Below are positions 42,742-51,872 of a stretch of 60,241 nt of DNA, piece after piece. Location: the NCBI GenBank assembly GCA_026702755.1, contig JAPPBX010000107.1, positions 1-60,241 on the forward strand. Reading direction: 5' to 3'. The notes beneath the pieces were generated by a model. That model searched no databases and was not told the origin of the DNA. It worked only from the letters and a program-made list of their open reading frames with translations. Position 1 is the first letter of the stretch. Each line of letters begins with the position of its first letter. Position numbers and translations under genes: made by a program. This stretch comes from Candidatus Poribacteria bacterium. Lineage in GTDB: Bacteria; Poribacteria; WGA-4E; WGA-3G.

Positions 42742-44376
42742 TTAAAAAGTGGTTTTTCGGAGCGGTTCGGACATCAACCATCCGATGACGTTGACAATAT
42801 CGTCCTGCCGTTCCTGTAGCATTATTTCAATGAGTGCCGGTTTTTCAGCAGCAAGCGCGTCCCGTAAAGTGTCCTTGAAATCACCCAAATTCTCAACCCG
42901 CTTGGTGTATGCCCCGAAAGAGTTTGCGAATTCAACGAAATCGGGATTGAGCAGATCGGTATCAATCGTACGTCCCTCACACCCCTTCTGTTGAGATCCC
43001 TTAATCGCCGACAGCGCGCCGTCATTCACCACGATCGCCACGACGTTAATGCCGTATTTCATAGCGGTTGCCATCTCCACAGCCCCCATCAGAAACCCAC
43101 CATCGCCACTGAAGCAGATAACTGGTCGATCAGGATGTGCGACTTTGGCACCGATGGCTGCAGGATACGCGTGCCCTAACGCCACACCGATATTCGGATA
43201 GAGGAAGGTTCTCGGATCGTAGATAGGAAACTCGGCAAAGGAAGCGTAACCGAGCGCGTGGACATCAATCGCGTAGATAGTGTCTCGTGGAAGCACGTCT
43301 TGCAATTCGTGAATAATTGGCAAAGGCGGTTGGGCATCAAACGCTGTTCGGAGTTCTGCCAACGTCTCGTTCCATCCGTTTTCACCGGGAGCAACATCCT
43401 CAATTAGTGCTTGCAAGGTCAGTTTCAGGTCACCGACGACACCCACGTCACACGGGTATTCAAGCCCAATCTCGTCCGCGTCCTCATCAATTTGGATGAA
43501 GGGTTGTGGTAACTCCAGACTCCAATTTCGGGTATCAATGGAGGTAAAGCGCGGTCCGATACCAATTAGACAGTCAGCACTTTGCAGTGCCTCGCGTCCG
43601 AGATAGCCGTAGCAAATTTGGAGTGCTAACGGATGATCCTCCGACAAAACGCCTTTTCCGTTGCGGGTGACGATAACTGGTGCGTTTAGTTTTTCAGCAA
43701 GGAGACGTAACTCATTTTGGGCGTTTGAGTGGAAAACAGCAGAACCTGCAAAAATCAGGGGCATCTTCGCATTACGGATTGTCTCAACGGCGGTACTGAG
43801 ATCAGCATCATCAGGTGGCGGTAGTTCGGCACGTTCTACACGTGGTGGAATCCGAACATCCCCGTCTCCTGTAACAACATCCATTGGGAATTCCAACATT
43901 GTCGGTCCCGGTCTCCCGTTGCGCATCGCTTTAAAGGCATTTTCTACAACGACGGGAATCTCAGGGACAGTGTGGGCGATAGCACAGTATTTGGTAATCG
44001 ATTCAAAGAACCGCATCTGATCCAAACCGTGGAACATTTTACTGGGGTGTTTACTATAGAGACTGGAATCGCTCTGTCCGGTAATCAGTAGAACGGGTGC
44101 ACAATCGGTGAACGCTTCTAAAATCCCTGTAGAGGCATTACTGGCACCGGGACCCGGCACAGTGATAGCCACACCGACCTCTCCCGTTGCGCGGGCGAAC
44201 CCGTCTGCCATCTGTGTCGCCGCATACTCGTGCCGGACGAGATAGTGGTCAATCGTGCCTTTCCCGCGTCGCAGCAAAGCATCATAAATCTGAATATTTT
44301 GGGTACCGGGCATCCCGAAAACTGCTGAGACACCTTGTGCTTTCAAGCATTCAATGAGAATATCTCCGCCTTTCAC
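42742..44376 (-). CDS. Thiamine-pyrophosphate enzyme (acetolactate synthase-like)
   Basis: 544 residues from a GTG start (AAAGGAG 8 nt upstream). The layout is the usual Pyr-domain / middle domain / PP-domain. The catalytic Glu is E50 (HYLVRHEYAAT). The TPP-binding motif starts at GDGGFLMG and ends NDGALSAIKGSQ. It resembles the large subunit of acetolactate synthase, benzoylformate decarboxylase or oxalyl-CoA-type enzymes. No small regulatory subunit gene is nearby, arguing against branched-chain biosynthesis. A tiny ORF precedes it. Confidence 0.9.
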   Translation of the reverse strand: MKGGDILIECLKAQGVSAVFGMPGTQNIQIYDALLRRGKGTIDHYLVRHEYAATQMADGFARATGEVGVAITVPGPGASNASTGILEAFTDCAPVLLITGQSDSSLYSKHPSKMFHGLDQMRFFESITKYCAIAHTVPEIPVVVENAFKAMRNGRPGPTMLEFPMDVVTGDGDVRIPPRVERAELPPPDDADLSTAVETIRNAKMPLIFAGSAVFHSNAQNELRLLAEKLNAPVIVTRNGKGVLSEDHPLALQICYGYLGREALQSADCLIGIGPRFTSIDTRNWSLELPQPFIQIDEDADEIGLEYPCDVGVVGDLKLTLQALIEDVAPGENGWNETLAELRTAFDAQPPLPIIHELQDVLPRDTIYAIDVHALGYASFAEFPIYDPRTFLYPNIGVALGHAYPAAIGAKVAHPDRPVICFSGDGGFLMGAVEMATAMKYGINVVAIVVNDGALSAIKGSQQKGCEGRTIDTDLLNPDFVEFANSFGAYTKRVENLGDFKDTLRDALAAEKPALIEIMLQERQDDIVNVIGWLMSEPLRKTTF

Positions 44377-44379
44377 GTA

Positions 44380-44514
44380 TCAGTCTCCTTTGTGTTTGCT
44401 GAGAAAATTTTCCAACCACGCATCAGGATCGTATCCCAGTCGGCGTAGTGATTGACAGCCGATCCGTTTTAGAAAATTTGGGATGAGGTTAAAGAGCTTA
44501 AGTCGCCAAGTCAT
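44380..44514 (-). CDS. Very short ORF upstream of TPP enzyme, possible gene remnant
   Basis: 44 residues, ATG at 44514, stop just upstream of the ribosome site of the TPP enzyme gene. It reads MTWRLKLFNLIPNFLKRIGC, then QSLRRLGYDPDAWLENFLSK. The sequence looks protein-like and basic. The same frame stays open about 16 codons upstream of the ATG, and no good ribosome site is seen. It may be the C-terminal remnant of a lost gene or a coupled small protein. The rest of the gap (44515-44668) shows nothing. Confidence 0.35.
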   Translation of the reverse strand: MTWRLKLFNLIPNFLKRIGCQSLRRLGYDPDAWLENFLSKHKGD

Positions 44515-44668
44515 AATCGGTAACACCATTTCTACTTGCAGAGTTCCTATAACCGATCGTTTTCAGAGATCCATCCACTTGCTTGCAAGGATTAGAGGGT
44601 ATCACTTGAGAACGTTTCCGCCAATAGTATTATCATGGCAATCACAAAAATCACAGTTCAAATCCCGC

Positions 44669-45796
44669 CTACAAGATAGCGTTGCCAGTGGTTTTATCAA
44701 AGAAATGCATTCGCTCAGGAACAAATGTGACGTAGAGGTGCTGTCCGATTTCCGCTTCAAAGTTGGGGGCTGTGGACGCTTTAAGTATCGCATGTGTACC
44801 TGAGGTATCTGTTCCGAGAGTTATCTCAACGATTGTCTCTGCACCGAGCGGTTCAGCACTATAAATTTCAGCCTGAAATGCATTCGGGATTGACTGATGG
44901 CTAACAACGATGTCTTCAGGGTGCACACCAAAGACAAGATCCCTTTCTGAGTCTCTATCGTTTAGCATTTTAGAAATCCTTGTGTCCTGAATTGTTACCG
45001 AATTGTCCGTTCCAAGATCGTGTGCTAATCTCAACTGAAGCTCACCGTTGGTCCTGGAGATGTCGCACGGAATGCAATTCATACTCGGATTTCCGACAAA
45101 ACCGGCGACAAATAGGTTTTCGGGATGATTATAGATTTCGGCAGGTGTTCCGAGTTGTTGGATTTTGCCCGCTTCAAGGACAGCGATCCGGTCCGCCATC
45201 GACATCGCTTCGGTTTGATCGTGCGTCACATAGAAAGTCGTTGTACCGAGCTCCTGTTGCCGCCAACGAATTTCCGAACGCATTTCCGCCCGGAGTTTTG
45301 CATCGAGATTAGAAATCGGTTCATCCATGAGGAATACTTGAGGGCGCCGCACCATTGCGCGTCCGAGTCCGACCCGTTGTGTTTCACCACCGCTCAACTG
45401 GTTCGGTGTGCGCATGAGTAAATGTTCGATATGAAGCATCTGTGCAATATCTCTGACACGCCGATCGATTTCCTCTGCCGAGAGTTTTCTCGGATGCAGT
45501 GGGAACGCCATGTTCTCGTAAACGCTCAGGTGCGGGTAGAGGATATGCGATTGGAAAACGAAAGCGACATCACGTTCTGCGGGAGTTTTGTCGTTGACAC
45601 TCACGTCGTCGAGATAGATTGTGCCTTCCTCGGGTTTGTCCAAACCTGCGATACACCGAAGTGTCGTCGTTTTTCCAGCACCTGTCTGACCGAGGAGCAC
45701 GAAAAACTCCTGATCTTGGATATCGAGCGTGATGTCGTCAAGCGCGATTAGGTCGCCGAACCGCTTTGTAATGTTTTCGAGTCGGACTGTTGCCAT
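44669..45796 (-). CDS. MalK/UgpC-type ABC transporter ATPase
   Basis: 375 residues. Walker A is GQTGAGKTT (36-44), the signature LSGGETQR, Walker B VFLMDEP with D-loop SNLDA, and switch VTHDQTEA. The C-terminal ~130 residues are a TOBE-type regulatory domain (LVFGVHPEDI). It powers uptake of sugars, iron or glycerol-phosphate. It is divergent from the SUMF1/ABC-permease side; no permease gene is in the same operon. It could serve the double permease at 47.4-49.2 kb or the iron permease at 25.9-27.5 kb. Confidence 0.93.
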   Translation of the reverse strand: MATVRLENITKRFGDLIALDDITLDIQDQEFFVLLGQTGAGKTTTLRCIAGLDKPEEGTIYLDDVSVNDKTPAERDVAFVFQSHILYPHLSVYENMAFPLHPRKLSAEEIDRRVRDIAQMLHIEHLLMRTPNQLSGGETQRVGLGRAMVRRPQVFLMDEPISNLDAKLRAEMRSEIRWRQQELGTTTFYVTHDQTEAMSMADRIAVLEAGKIQQLGTPAEIYNHPENLFVAGFVGNPSMNCIPCDISRTNGELQLRLAHDLGTDNSVTIQDTRISKMLNDRDSERDLVFGVHPEDIVVSHQSIPNAFQAEIYSAEPLGAETIVEITLGTDTSGTHAILKASTAPNFEAEIGQHLYVTFVPERMHFFDKTTGNAIL

Positions 45797-45938
45797 ACAA
45801 TTCTACAATTCTGTGTTGTGGATATTGCTAAAGTATAACACAAATAGTGCTCAGGGGTCAACAAGAATTCTCTGATGAAAAAATAATTCGGTAATATTGT
45901 GACTTGTGTTATCATACTGCCAAAGGAGGTATTCTCTC

Positions 45939-46937
45939 ATGACAAAACACCATAAAGACTTGAAAATGTCCTTAAAGAATATTTTGGAAAGGTATTGCCT
46001 CATTATGCTCGTCGGGGGGCTCGCCCTCGCTATCAGCGGTTGCGAACGAGATGACATAACACTTCCATCGGAAACAACAACATCGCCCCCAGAGAAAAAA
46101 ACACAGCCCTCAGAGGGAAAAACAACAACACCGCCCCCAGAGAAAAAAATACCGCTCCCTAAAGGCATGGTGCTCATCCCCGCAGGCGAGTTTCAGATAG
46201 GCAGCAACGATGCGGAGGCAGATGATGATGAGCAGCCTATGCGCACCGTCTACGTAGATGCGTTCTATATGGACGAAACAGAAGTGACGAACGCGCAATT
46301 CAAAGAATTTGTGCTTGAAAACCCGCGTTGGCAGAAGAATCGGATTGACGGAAAATTTCACAATGGGCGTTATCTCTGGGACTGGAACGGGAATAACTAC
46401 CCAAAAGGTACAGACAAACATCCGGTTGTTAATGTGAGTTGGTATGCGGCGATGGCATACTCGAAGTGGGCAGGAAAGCGTCTGCCGACAGAGGCAGAAT
46501 GGGAACGCGCCGCGCGCGGGGGCTTAGTCGATAAGAAGTATCCGCATGGGAACACGCTAACGCCGCGGGATGCGAACTACGGCAACAACGTTAAAGATAC
46601 CACTGCCGTAGGGAGGTATCCTGCGAACGGATATGGATTGTATGATATGGCAGGTAACGTGAGCGAATGGTGTTTAGATGCATACCATAGTGGACTCTAT
46701 TCTACATTTCCACAAGAGCGGGTTGCGCGTAATCCGTTGGCGGGTGCGAACACGATTCAGTGGATAGTGGATAACTTCACAAATGTTAATGTTAATGTTT
46801 CCCGCGTCCGGCGCGGTGGGAACTGGTTCGATACAGCTCGACTTCCGCGTGTCGCCGATCGCCGCGACTCCAAACCAAAGAGCGCGTTCCACGTCATCGG
46901 TTTTCGTTGTGTGAGGTCTGTAACTGTAACCCCTTAA
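45939..46937 (+). CDS. SUMF1-domain lipoprotein (copy 2), catalytic cysteines absent
   Basis: 332 residues from the ATG at 45939 (AAAGGAGG upstream). It is nearly identical to the 34194-35192 protein, including 5' and 3' flanks. The lipobox is AISGC. The linker differs (more Thr, Ser and Pro). The segment before GFRC is GGNWFDTARLP, again without the cysteine pair of true formylglycine-generating enzymes. The two copies lie 11.7 kb apart in the same orientation. Confidence 0.88.
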   Translation: MTKHHKDLKMSLKNILERYCLIMLVGGLALAISGCERDDITLPSETTTSPPEKKTQPSEGKTTTPPPEKKIPLPKGMVLIPAGEFQIGSNDAEADDDEQPMRTVYVDAFYMDETEVTNAQFKEFVLENPRWQKNRIDGKFHNGRYLWDWNGNNYPKGTDKHPVVNVSWYAAMAYSKWAGKRLPTEAEWERAARGGLVDKKYPHGNTLTPRDANYGNNVKDTTAVGRYPANGYGLYDMAGNVSEWCLDAYHSGLYSTFPQERVARNPLAGANTIQWIVDNFTNVNVNVSRVRRGGNWFDTARLPRVADRRDSKPKSAFHVIGFRCVRSVTVTP

Positions 46938-46954
46938 CAGACTTCACCCTTCCA

Positions 46955-46980
46955 AAAATGTTACACGAGTGTAACATTTT
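46955..46980 (+). terminator. Terminator hairpin after SUMF1 copy 2
   Basis: AAAATGTTACAC (46955-46966) and GTGTAACATTTT (46969-46980) are perfect complements with an effective small loop, ending in TTTT. It matches the weaker hairpin after copy 1. Confidence 0.75.
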
Positions 46981-47122
46981 GAGCGGATAAGTGTTGCCTG
47001 TTTTTCCCGTGCGAAGGCATCTGTCACTCCGACGGCGAAATGTTACCCCCAAACTTTTTGACAAAATATTTACACCCCTTTCTGACCGCTCCCGCCCGAA
47101 TGTACGTTAGGGAAAAAAATAG

Positions 47123-47151
47123 GTGCAATTCGACAGTGTATCGGGTATAAT
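47123..47151 (+). promoter_or_regulatory. Probable promoter for ABC permease leader
   Basis: GTGCAA (47123-47128), a 17-nt spacer and TATAAT (47146-47151). Same architecture as the tRNA-Asn promoter. Transcription from here would give a leader of about 200 nt before the permease start at 47357. Confidence 0.55.
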
Positions 47152-47188
47152 TACAATAAAACTTGGAATTACCTACACACCAACGCAA

Positions 47189-47250
47189 GGGCGAGGATAC
47201 CAGCAGAAACACCCAAGCAAAACTCCCTCGCCAGCGACGGTGAGGCTTTT
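47189..47250 (+). promoter_or_regulatory. Attenuator-like leader with alternative stems
   Basis: GGCGAGG (47190-47196) can pair exactly with CCTCGCC (47226-47232). The same CCTCGCC can instead pair with GGTGAGG (47239-47245, one G-U), which is followed by CTTTTGTT. The first loop carries the repeated AGAAACACCCAAGCAAA motif. This is the layout of a conditional terminator; no known riboswitch class is recognised. Elsewhere in 46981-47356 I see nothing. Confidence 0.45.
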
Positions 47251-47356
47251 GTTCCCTGATAAACTGTAAACTTATTTTCGGATTTTACTCTAAAGCGTAA
47301 CTTGCACGTTTTTTCGATTGTGAGCCAAAAAGTACACCTATAAATTGGAGAAAAGG

Positions 47357-49156
47357 ATGCTGGATCGCCCAGAGACAGAGCAGAGCACACATAGAAGTCT
47401 GTCTTTAATGGATAAAATTAAACGACAATACGATTTAACGCCATCAATCACACTGATTTTCGGGCTGACAGCGTTGTTCTTTGTCGTCTTCCTCATATAT
47501 CCACTCCTCTATGTTTTCAAAGAAGCGTTCTGGATTGAAAATAAATTCAATCTTACATACTTCAAACTGATGGTGACCGATCCGAACATCCGAGAACTGG
47601 TTATCAATAGTCTCGAAATCGGTGTGATGGTCACGATAATGACGAGTATTGTTAGCTTGCCACTCGCGTATTTTTTGACACGGTACCGGTATCCCGGACG
47701 CGATATGTTGCGCGCTATCATCTTAATTCCGATGATTATGCCACCTTTCGTAGGCGCAATTGGAATGCAGCAGTTTTTCGGGTTGTTCGGAAGCGTGAAT
47801 ATGCTTCTCGTGAAACTCAATCTAATTGATATATCCGAAACCATAGACTGGTTCGGTGGCGGGTTCTGGGGTGTGGTGATGTTGTCAACGCTGCACCTAT
47901 ATCCGATAATGTATCTCAACATTGTTGCTGCGCTTGCAAACGTCGATCCGAGTTTAGAAGAAGCCGCAGAGAATATGGGGGCATCTCGGTTTCAAGTTTT
48001 CCGTCAAATAACATTGCCGTTGATGATGCCGGGTTATTTCGCTGGAGCGATTCTCGTCTTTATCTGGGCATTTACGGATCTCGGCACGCCTCTAATCTTT
48101 AATTACAACGAAGTCGTTGCGGTGCGAATCTTCCGACAAGTAACGGAAGCGAATCAGAACCCGATGGGGTACGCCCTTGTTGTGCTAATCATCGTCCTGA
48201 CGGCACTCGCCTTTTATGTTTCTAAGCGGTGGACGGGCAGTAGACACTATGAAATGCTTGGCAGAGGACATGTGACTTCACGCGAAGTAGATACAAAATG
48301 GGCGATGCGTGGTATTATCTACCTCTTTATCGGTGGACTGACGTTTACGGCGTTGTTACCCCATATTAGTGTGATTCTGATCTCCTTAACCCCGGATGCA
48401 AGCCAGTGGCGATTGAGTGTGCTACCGCAATCTTTGACCTTTGCGCATTATATTGAAACCTTCACACATTCCGATACGCTGCCGAGTATCCTCAACAGCC
48501 TAAAATACAGTGTTTTCAGTACACTATTGGCACTTTTGGTAGGTGTCGTGGTGTCGTATCTACTCACTCGCAAACGTCTTCCGTTTCAAAATCTGTTGGA
48601 TGCAATCGCGATGTTACCCTTAGCATTACCGGGGGTAGCGATAGCATTCGGATACATGGGCAGTTTCGCAGATACGACGCTTTTACTGAAACATCTTCCA
48701 GAAACGCTCATCAATGTGATTGATCCGAGAAAGAATCCGACGTTCCTGTTAATTATCAGCTATGCAGTGCGGCGGTTACCGTATATGCTACGTTCCATCT
48801 ACGCAGGACTTCAGCAGACGAGCGTGTCGTACGAAGAGGCATCACAAAACGTGGGCGCAACACCGATCAGAACCTTGTATAAGATTACCTTGCCCTTGGT
48901 CATCGCGAATATCCTCGCCGGTGCGATTCTCGTGTTCTCATTCTCCATGTTGGAAGTGAGTGATAGCTTAATCTTGGCAATGCAGGATAAGTACTACCCA
49001 ATTACAAAAGCGATTTGGGCACTCTCCCAACGTCCCGATCACGGCGCATATACAGCAAGTGCATTAGGTGTGGTGGGGATGTTGATTTTAATCGCGTGTT
49101 TGCTCGGTGCGGGACGTGTACTTGGTGGAAAGTTAGGAGAAATTTTCCGCATTTAG
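47357..49156 (+). CDS. ABC transporter permease, FbpB-like double unit
   Basis: 599 residues from the ATG at 47357 (TGGAG upstream; a TTG four codons earlier is less likely). There are about 12 helices in two halves. The EAA loops are EEAAENMGASRFQVFRQI and EEASQNVGATPIRTLYKI. It resembles the iron/putrescine/2-aminoethylphosphonate permease group. Its 5' leader may form an attenuator. It could work with the ATPase encoded on the other strand at 44.7-45.8 kb; the SUMF1 copy sits between them. No binding protein gene is present. Confidence 0.9.
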   Translation: MLDRPETEQSTHRSLSLMDKIKRQYDLTPSITLIFGLTALFFVVFLIYPLLYVFKEAFWIENKFNLTYFKLMVTDPNIRELVINSLEIGVMVTIMTSIVSLPLAYFLTRYRYPGRDMLRAIILIPMIMPPFVGAIGMQQFFGLFGSVNMLLVKLNLIDISETIDWFGGGFWGVVMLSTLHLYPIMYLNIVAALANVDPSLEEAAENMGASRFQVFRQITLPLMMPGYFAGAILVFIWAFTDLGTPLIFNYNEVVAVRIFRQVTEANQNPMGYALVVLIIVLTALAFYVSKRWTGSRHYEMLGRGHVTSREVDTKWAMRGIIYLFIGGLTFTALLPHISVILISLTPDASQWRLSVLPQSLTFAHYIETFTHSDTLPSILNSLKYSVFSTLLALLVGVVVSYLLTRKRLPFQNLLDAIAMLPLALPGVAIAFGYMGSFADTTLLLKHLPETLINVIDPRKNPTFLLIISYAVRRLPYMLRSIYAGLQQTSVSYEEASQNVGATPIRTLYKITLPLVIANILAGAILVFSFSMLEVSDSLILAMQDKYYPITKAIWALSQRPDHGAYTASALGVVGMLILIACLLGAGRVLGGKLGEIFRI

Positions 49157-49218
49157 TAGTCGTGTGGAAAAGGGCAAAACAGTTTTCAGACATATTCAAG
49201 CCGCTGGTAGGAGATATA

Positions 49219-49806
49219 ATGGACATTTTGCATAGCATTCGTGATGCATTAGTGGAAGCACAAGAGGTTCTCAATCGGTTTATCCAAAACCCTGAGAACA
49301 TCGCAACCATCGCGGAAACAGCGGAGATGATGCGAGACGTTTTTGAACGGGAGGGGAGAATCTTCACCTGCGGAAACGGTGGGAGTTTGTGCGATGCCGT
49401 CCATTTTGCTGAAGAATGCACAGGCAAATTCCGCAGTGATAGAAAGCCGCTTTCGGCAATTGCACTCGGCGACGCGGGACATATCACCTGCACAGCAAAC
49501 GATTTCGGGTTTGCAGAGATCTTCGCGCGTCCACTCTTGGCACTCGGTCATCCCGGTGACTTGCTTATCGTTCTCTCGACCAGCGGAAACTCTGAAAATG
49601 TTGTGCGTGCTGCGGTGGCGGCGAAATCACGGGGGATGCAGGTGTTTGGGCTGCTCGGTGGGGATGGTGGAGACCTTAAGCAACACTGCAATATTTGTCT
49701 AATCGCACCCGGAAACACCGCAGATCGGATTCAGGAAATCCATATAAAGGTATTGCACATCTTGATAGAGCATATTGAGCGGTTGATGTTCCCAGAGAAT
49801 TATTGA
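49219..49806 (+). CDS. gmhA: Sedoheptulose-7-phosphate isomerase (SIS domain)
   Basis: 195 residues from the ATG at 49219 (AGGAGA upstream); the open frame runs 68 codons further up into the permease and is excluded. The SIS fold shows RIFTCGNGGSLCDAVHFAEE (glutamate base near residue 65), LSTSGNSENVVRAA and the C-terminal helix EIHIKVLHILIEHIE with a conserved His. It converts sedoheptulose 7-phosphate to D-glycero-manno-heptose 7-phosphate, the first step of heptose supply for LPS or glycoproteins. No other heptose genes are nearby. Confidence 0.88.
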   Translation: MDILHSIRDALVEAQEVLNRFIQNPENIATIAETAEMMRDVFEREGRIFTCGNGGSLCDAVHFAEECTGKFRSDRKPLSAIALGDAGHITCTANDFGFAEIFARPLLALGHPGDLLIVLSTSGNSENVVRAAVAAKSRGMQVFGLLGGDGGDLKQHCNICLIAPGNTADRIQEIHIKVLHILIEHIERLMFPENY

Positions 49807-49880
49807 CAGTAACACCGTTCTTTGATACGGTTTTGTGAAGATTTCTTTAGGGTTTGCAACTTAACAGCGGAGGGCAATTT

Positions 49881-50162
49881 ATGGAAACATCGGAAAAAAA
49901 TAAGGTATATTGGCGGAAAAACCTGCAATATCTCGCTATTTTATTGGGAATTTGGTTTATCACCTCGTATTTATGCTCAATTGTATTTGTTGATCAACTG
50001 GACAAAATCCAAATCAGAGGCTATCGTCTCGGTTTTTATTTTGCGCAACAGGCATCCATCTGGATTTTCGTTGAACTTATTTTTGTTTACGCATGGTTGA
50101 TGAACCGTCTGGAGAAGAAATATACACAACAGGAAGATGAGGAGGGCGCAGAACAATCATGA
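49881..50162 (+). CDS. DUF4212 small subunit of sodium/solute symporter
   Basis: 93 residues from the ATG at 49881 (GGAGGG upstream). Two helices (YLAILLGIWFITSYLCSIVF and ASIWIFVELIFVYAWLM) separated by QIRGYRLGFYFAQQ, the DUF4212 signature. DUF4212 proteins pair with VC_2705-type symporters. The stop overlaps the next start by 4 nt (ATGA). Confidence 0.92.
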   Translation: METSEKNKVYWRKNLQYLAILLGIWFITSYLCSIVFVDQLDKIQIRGYRLGFYFAQQASIWIFVELIFVYAWLMNRLEKKYTQQEDEEGAEQS

Positions 50163-51856
50163 ACGTACAAGCATGGACATTTGTGATGGTGGGCCTCTCC
50201 TTCGCGTTGTATATCGGTGTGGCACTCTGGTCCAAAGCGCGTTCGACAGGGGATTTCTATGTCGCAGGAAGCAATGTGCATCCAGTTGTCAACGGGATGG
50301 CGACAGCGGCGGATTGGATGAGCGCGGCATCCTTCATCGCAATGGCAGGGATGATCTCCTTCATGGGACGTGATGGCTCTGTCTATCTGCTCGGATGGAC
50401 AGGTGGCTACGTGCTACTCGCGTTGTTACTAGCACCCTACCTCCGTAAGTTCGGTAAGTACACAGTCCCCGATTTCGTTGGTGACCGCTATTATTCGCAA
50501 TTGGCTCGGATTGTTGCCGTGGTGTGTGCGATTTTTGTCTCCTTTACTTACGTAGCCGGACAGATGCGCGGTGTCGGCATTGTCTTTTCTCGGTTTCTGA
50601 ATGTCAATGTTGAAACCGGCGTACTTATCGGTATGGGAATTGTGTTCTTTTACGCCGTTCTTGGGGGTATGAAGGGCATTACGTATACACAAGTTGCGCA
50701 GTACTGCGTGTTGATTTTCGCATATCTCGTACCTGCAATTTTTATCTCTATCCTCATTACAGGCAACGCTATCCCTCAGCTGGGATTAATGGGAAAGGTA
50801 GCAGATGGTTCAGGGCTATATCTCTTAGATCGACTCAACGGTTTGAACGAAGAATTGGGGTTTCACCTATATACGGGTGGTAGTAAAGCCACCATTGATG
50901 TCTTTTTTATCACGGCGGCGTTGATGTTGGGGACAGCAGGACTCCCGCACGTGATTATCCGCTTCTATACGGTGCGAAAAGCCTCGGAAGCACGGATCTC
51001 TGCTGGATGGGCGTTGCTGTTCATCGCGATTCTCTATACCACCGCCCCAGCAGTCGCTGTGTTTGCCCGGACAAATCTCCTCAAAACTGTTAGATATGAA
51101 CAGAACGGTGAATTGAAAGATGTGAGATATGAAGATGTGCCGACGTGGTTTAAAAATTGGGAAGCAACGGGGTTAATTGAGTTCAAAGATTTGAACGGTG
51201 ATGGTGCTATTCAGTACCGAGGACCGAAATCTGATGTCGAGAATGAACTCACAATTGATCGGGACATCATGGTATTGGCGAACCCTGAGATTGCGAAACT
51301 TCCGAACTGGGTTGTCGGGTTGGTTGCTGCTGGTGGTTTGGCAGCGGCACTTTCAACAGCGGCAGGCTTGCTGTTAGTGATTTCCACCGCGGTCGCGCAT
51401 GATCTCCTCAAGGGGGCAATTATACCAACGCTACAGGAGAAGCAGGAGTTGGTTGCCGCACGCATCGCTGCAGGTGTCGCCGTCTGTATCGCTGGATATT
51501 TCGGTATAAACCCACCGGACTTTGTAGCCCCGGTCGTAGCGTTCGCTTTTGGACTTGCGGCGAGTTCATTCTTCCCTGCGATTGTTATGGGCATCTTTTC
51601 CAAACGCATGAACAAGGAAGGCGCCATCAGCGGTATGATTGTCGGTATCACCTTTACAGCAGCGTATATCATCTATTTCAAATTTATCAGTCCGGAACTC
51701 AACATATCGGAGCACTGGTTATGGGGCATTTCGCCTGAAGGGATCGGAACCCTTGGCATGGTGCTAAACTTCATAGTGTCTATCGGGATGGCTGCTCTAA
51801 CCCCACCACCGCCAGCTGACGTGCAAGCACTCGTTGAGGACATTCGGGTGCCTTAA
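50159..51856 (+). CDS. Sodium/solute symporter large subunit (VC_2705 type)
   Basis: 565 residues with about 13 helices of the SSS family: FYVAGSNVHPVVNGMATAAD (early loop), MSAASFIAMAGMISFMGRDG and YTVPDFVGDRYYS. A long hydrophilic insert near residues 315-370 (QNGELKDVRYEDVPTWF, DLNGDGAIQYRG) is typical of this subgroup, related to acetate permeases. It takes up an organic acid with Na+. It is translationally coupled to DUF4212. Confidence 0.92.
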   Translation: MNVQAWTFVMVGLSFALYIGVALWSKARSTGDFYVAGSNVHPVVNGMATAADWMSAASFIAMAGMISFMGRDGSVYLLGWTGGYVLLALLLAPYLRKFGKYTVPDFVGDRYYSQLARIVAVVCAIFVSFTYVAGQMRGVGIVFSRFLNVNVETGVLIGMGIVFFYAVLGGMKGITYTQVAQYCVLIFAYLVPAIFISILITGNAIPQLGLMGKVADGSGLYLLDRLNGLNEELGFHLYTGGSKATIDVFFITAALMLGTAGLPHVIIRFYTVRKASEARISAGWALLFIAILYTTAPAVAVFARTNLLKTVRYEQNGELKDVRYEDVPTWFKNWEATGLIEFKDLNGDGAIQYRGPKSDVENELTIDRDIMVLANPEIAKLPNWVVGLVAAGGLAAALSTAAGLLLVISTAVAHDLLKGAIIPTLQEKQELVAARIAAGVAVCIAGYFGINPPDFVAPVVAFAFGLAASSFFPAIVMGIFSKRMNKEGAISGMIVGITFTAAYIIYFKFISPELNISEHWLWGISPEGIGTLGMVLNFIVSIGMAALTPPPPADVQALVEDIRVP

Positions 51857-51872
51857 AAAACGGAGGTTTTCA

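Noticed and set aside
44483-44803. 106-codon plus-strand ORF
   Set aside because: Antisense to the 3' end of the ABC ATPase and to the short ORF; no ribosome site.
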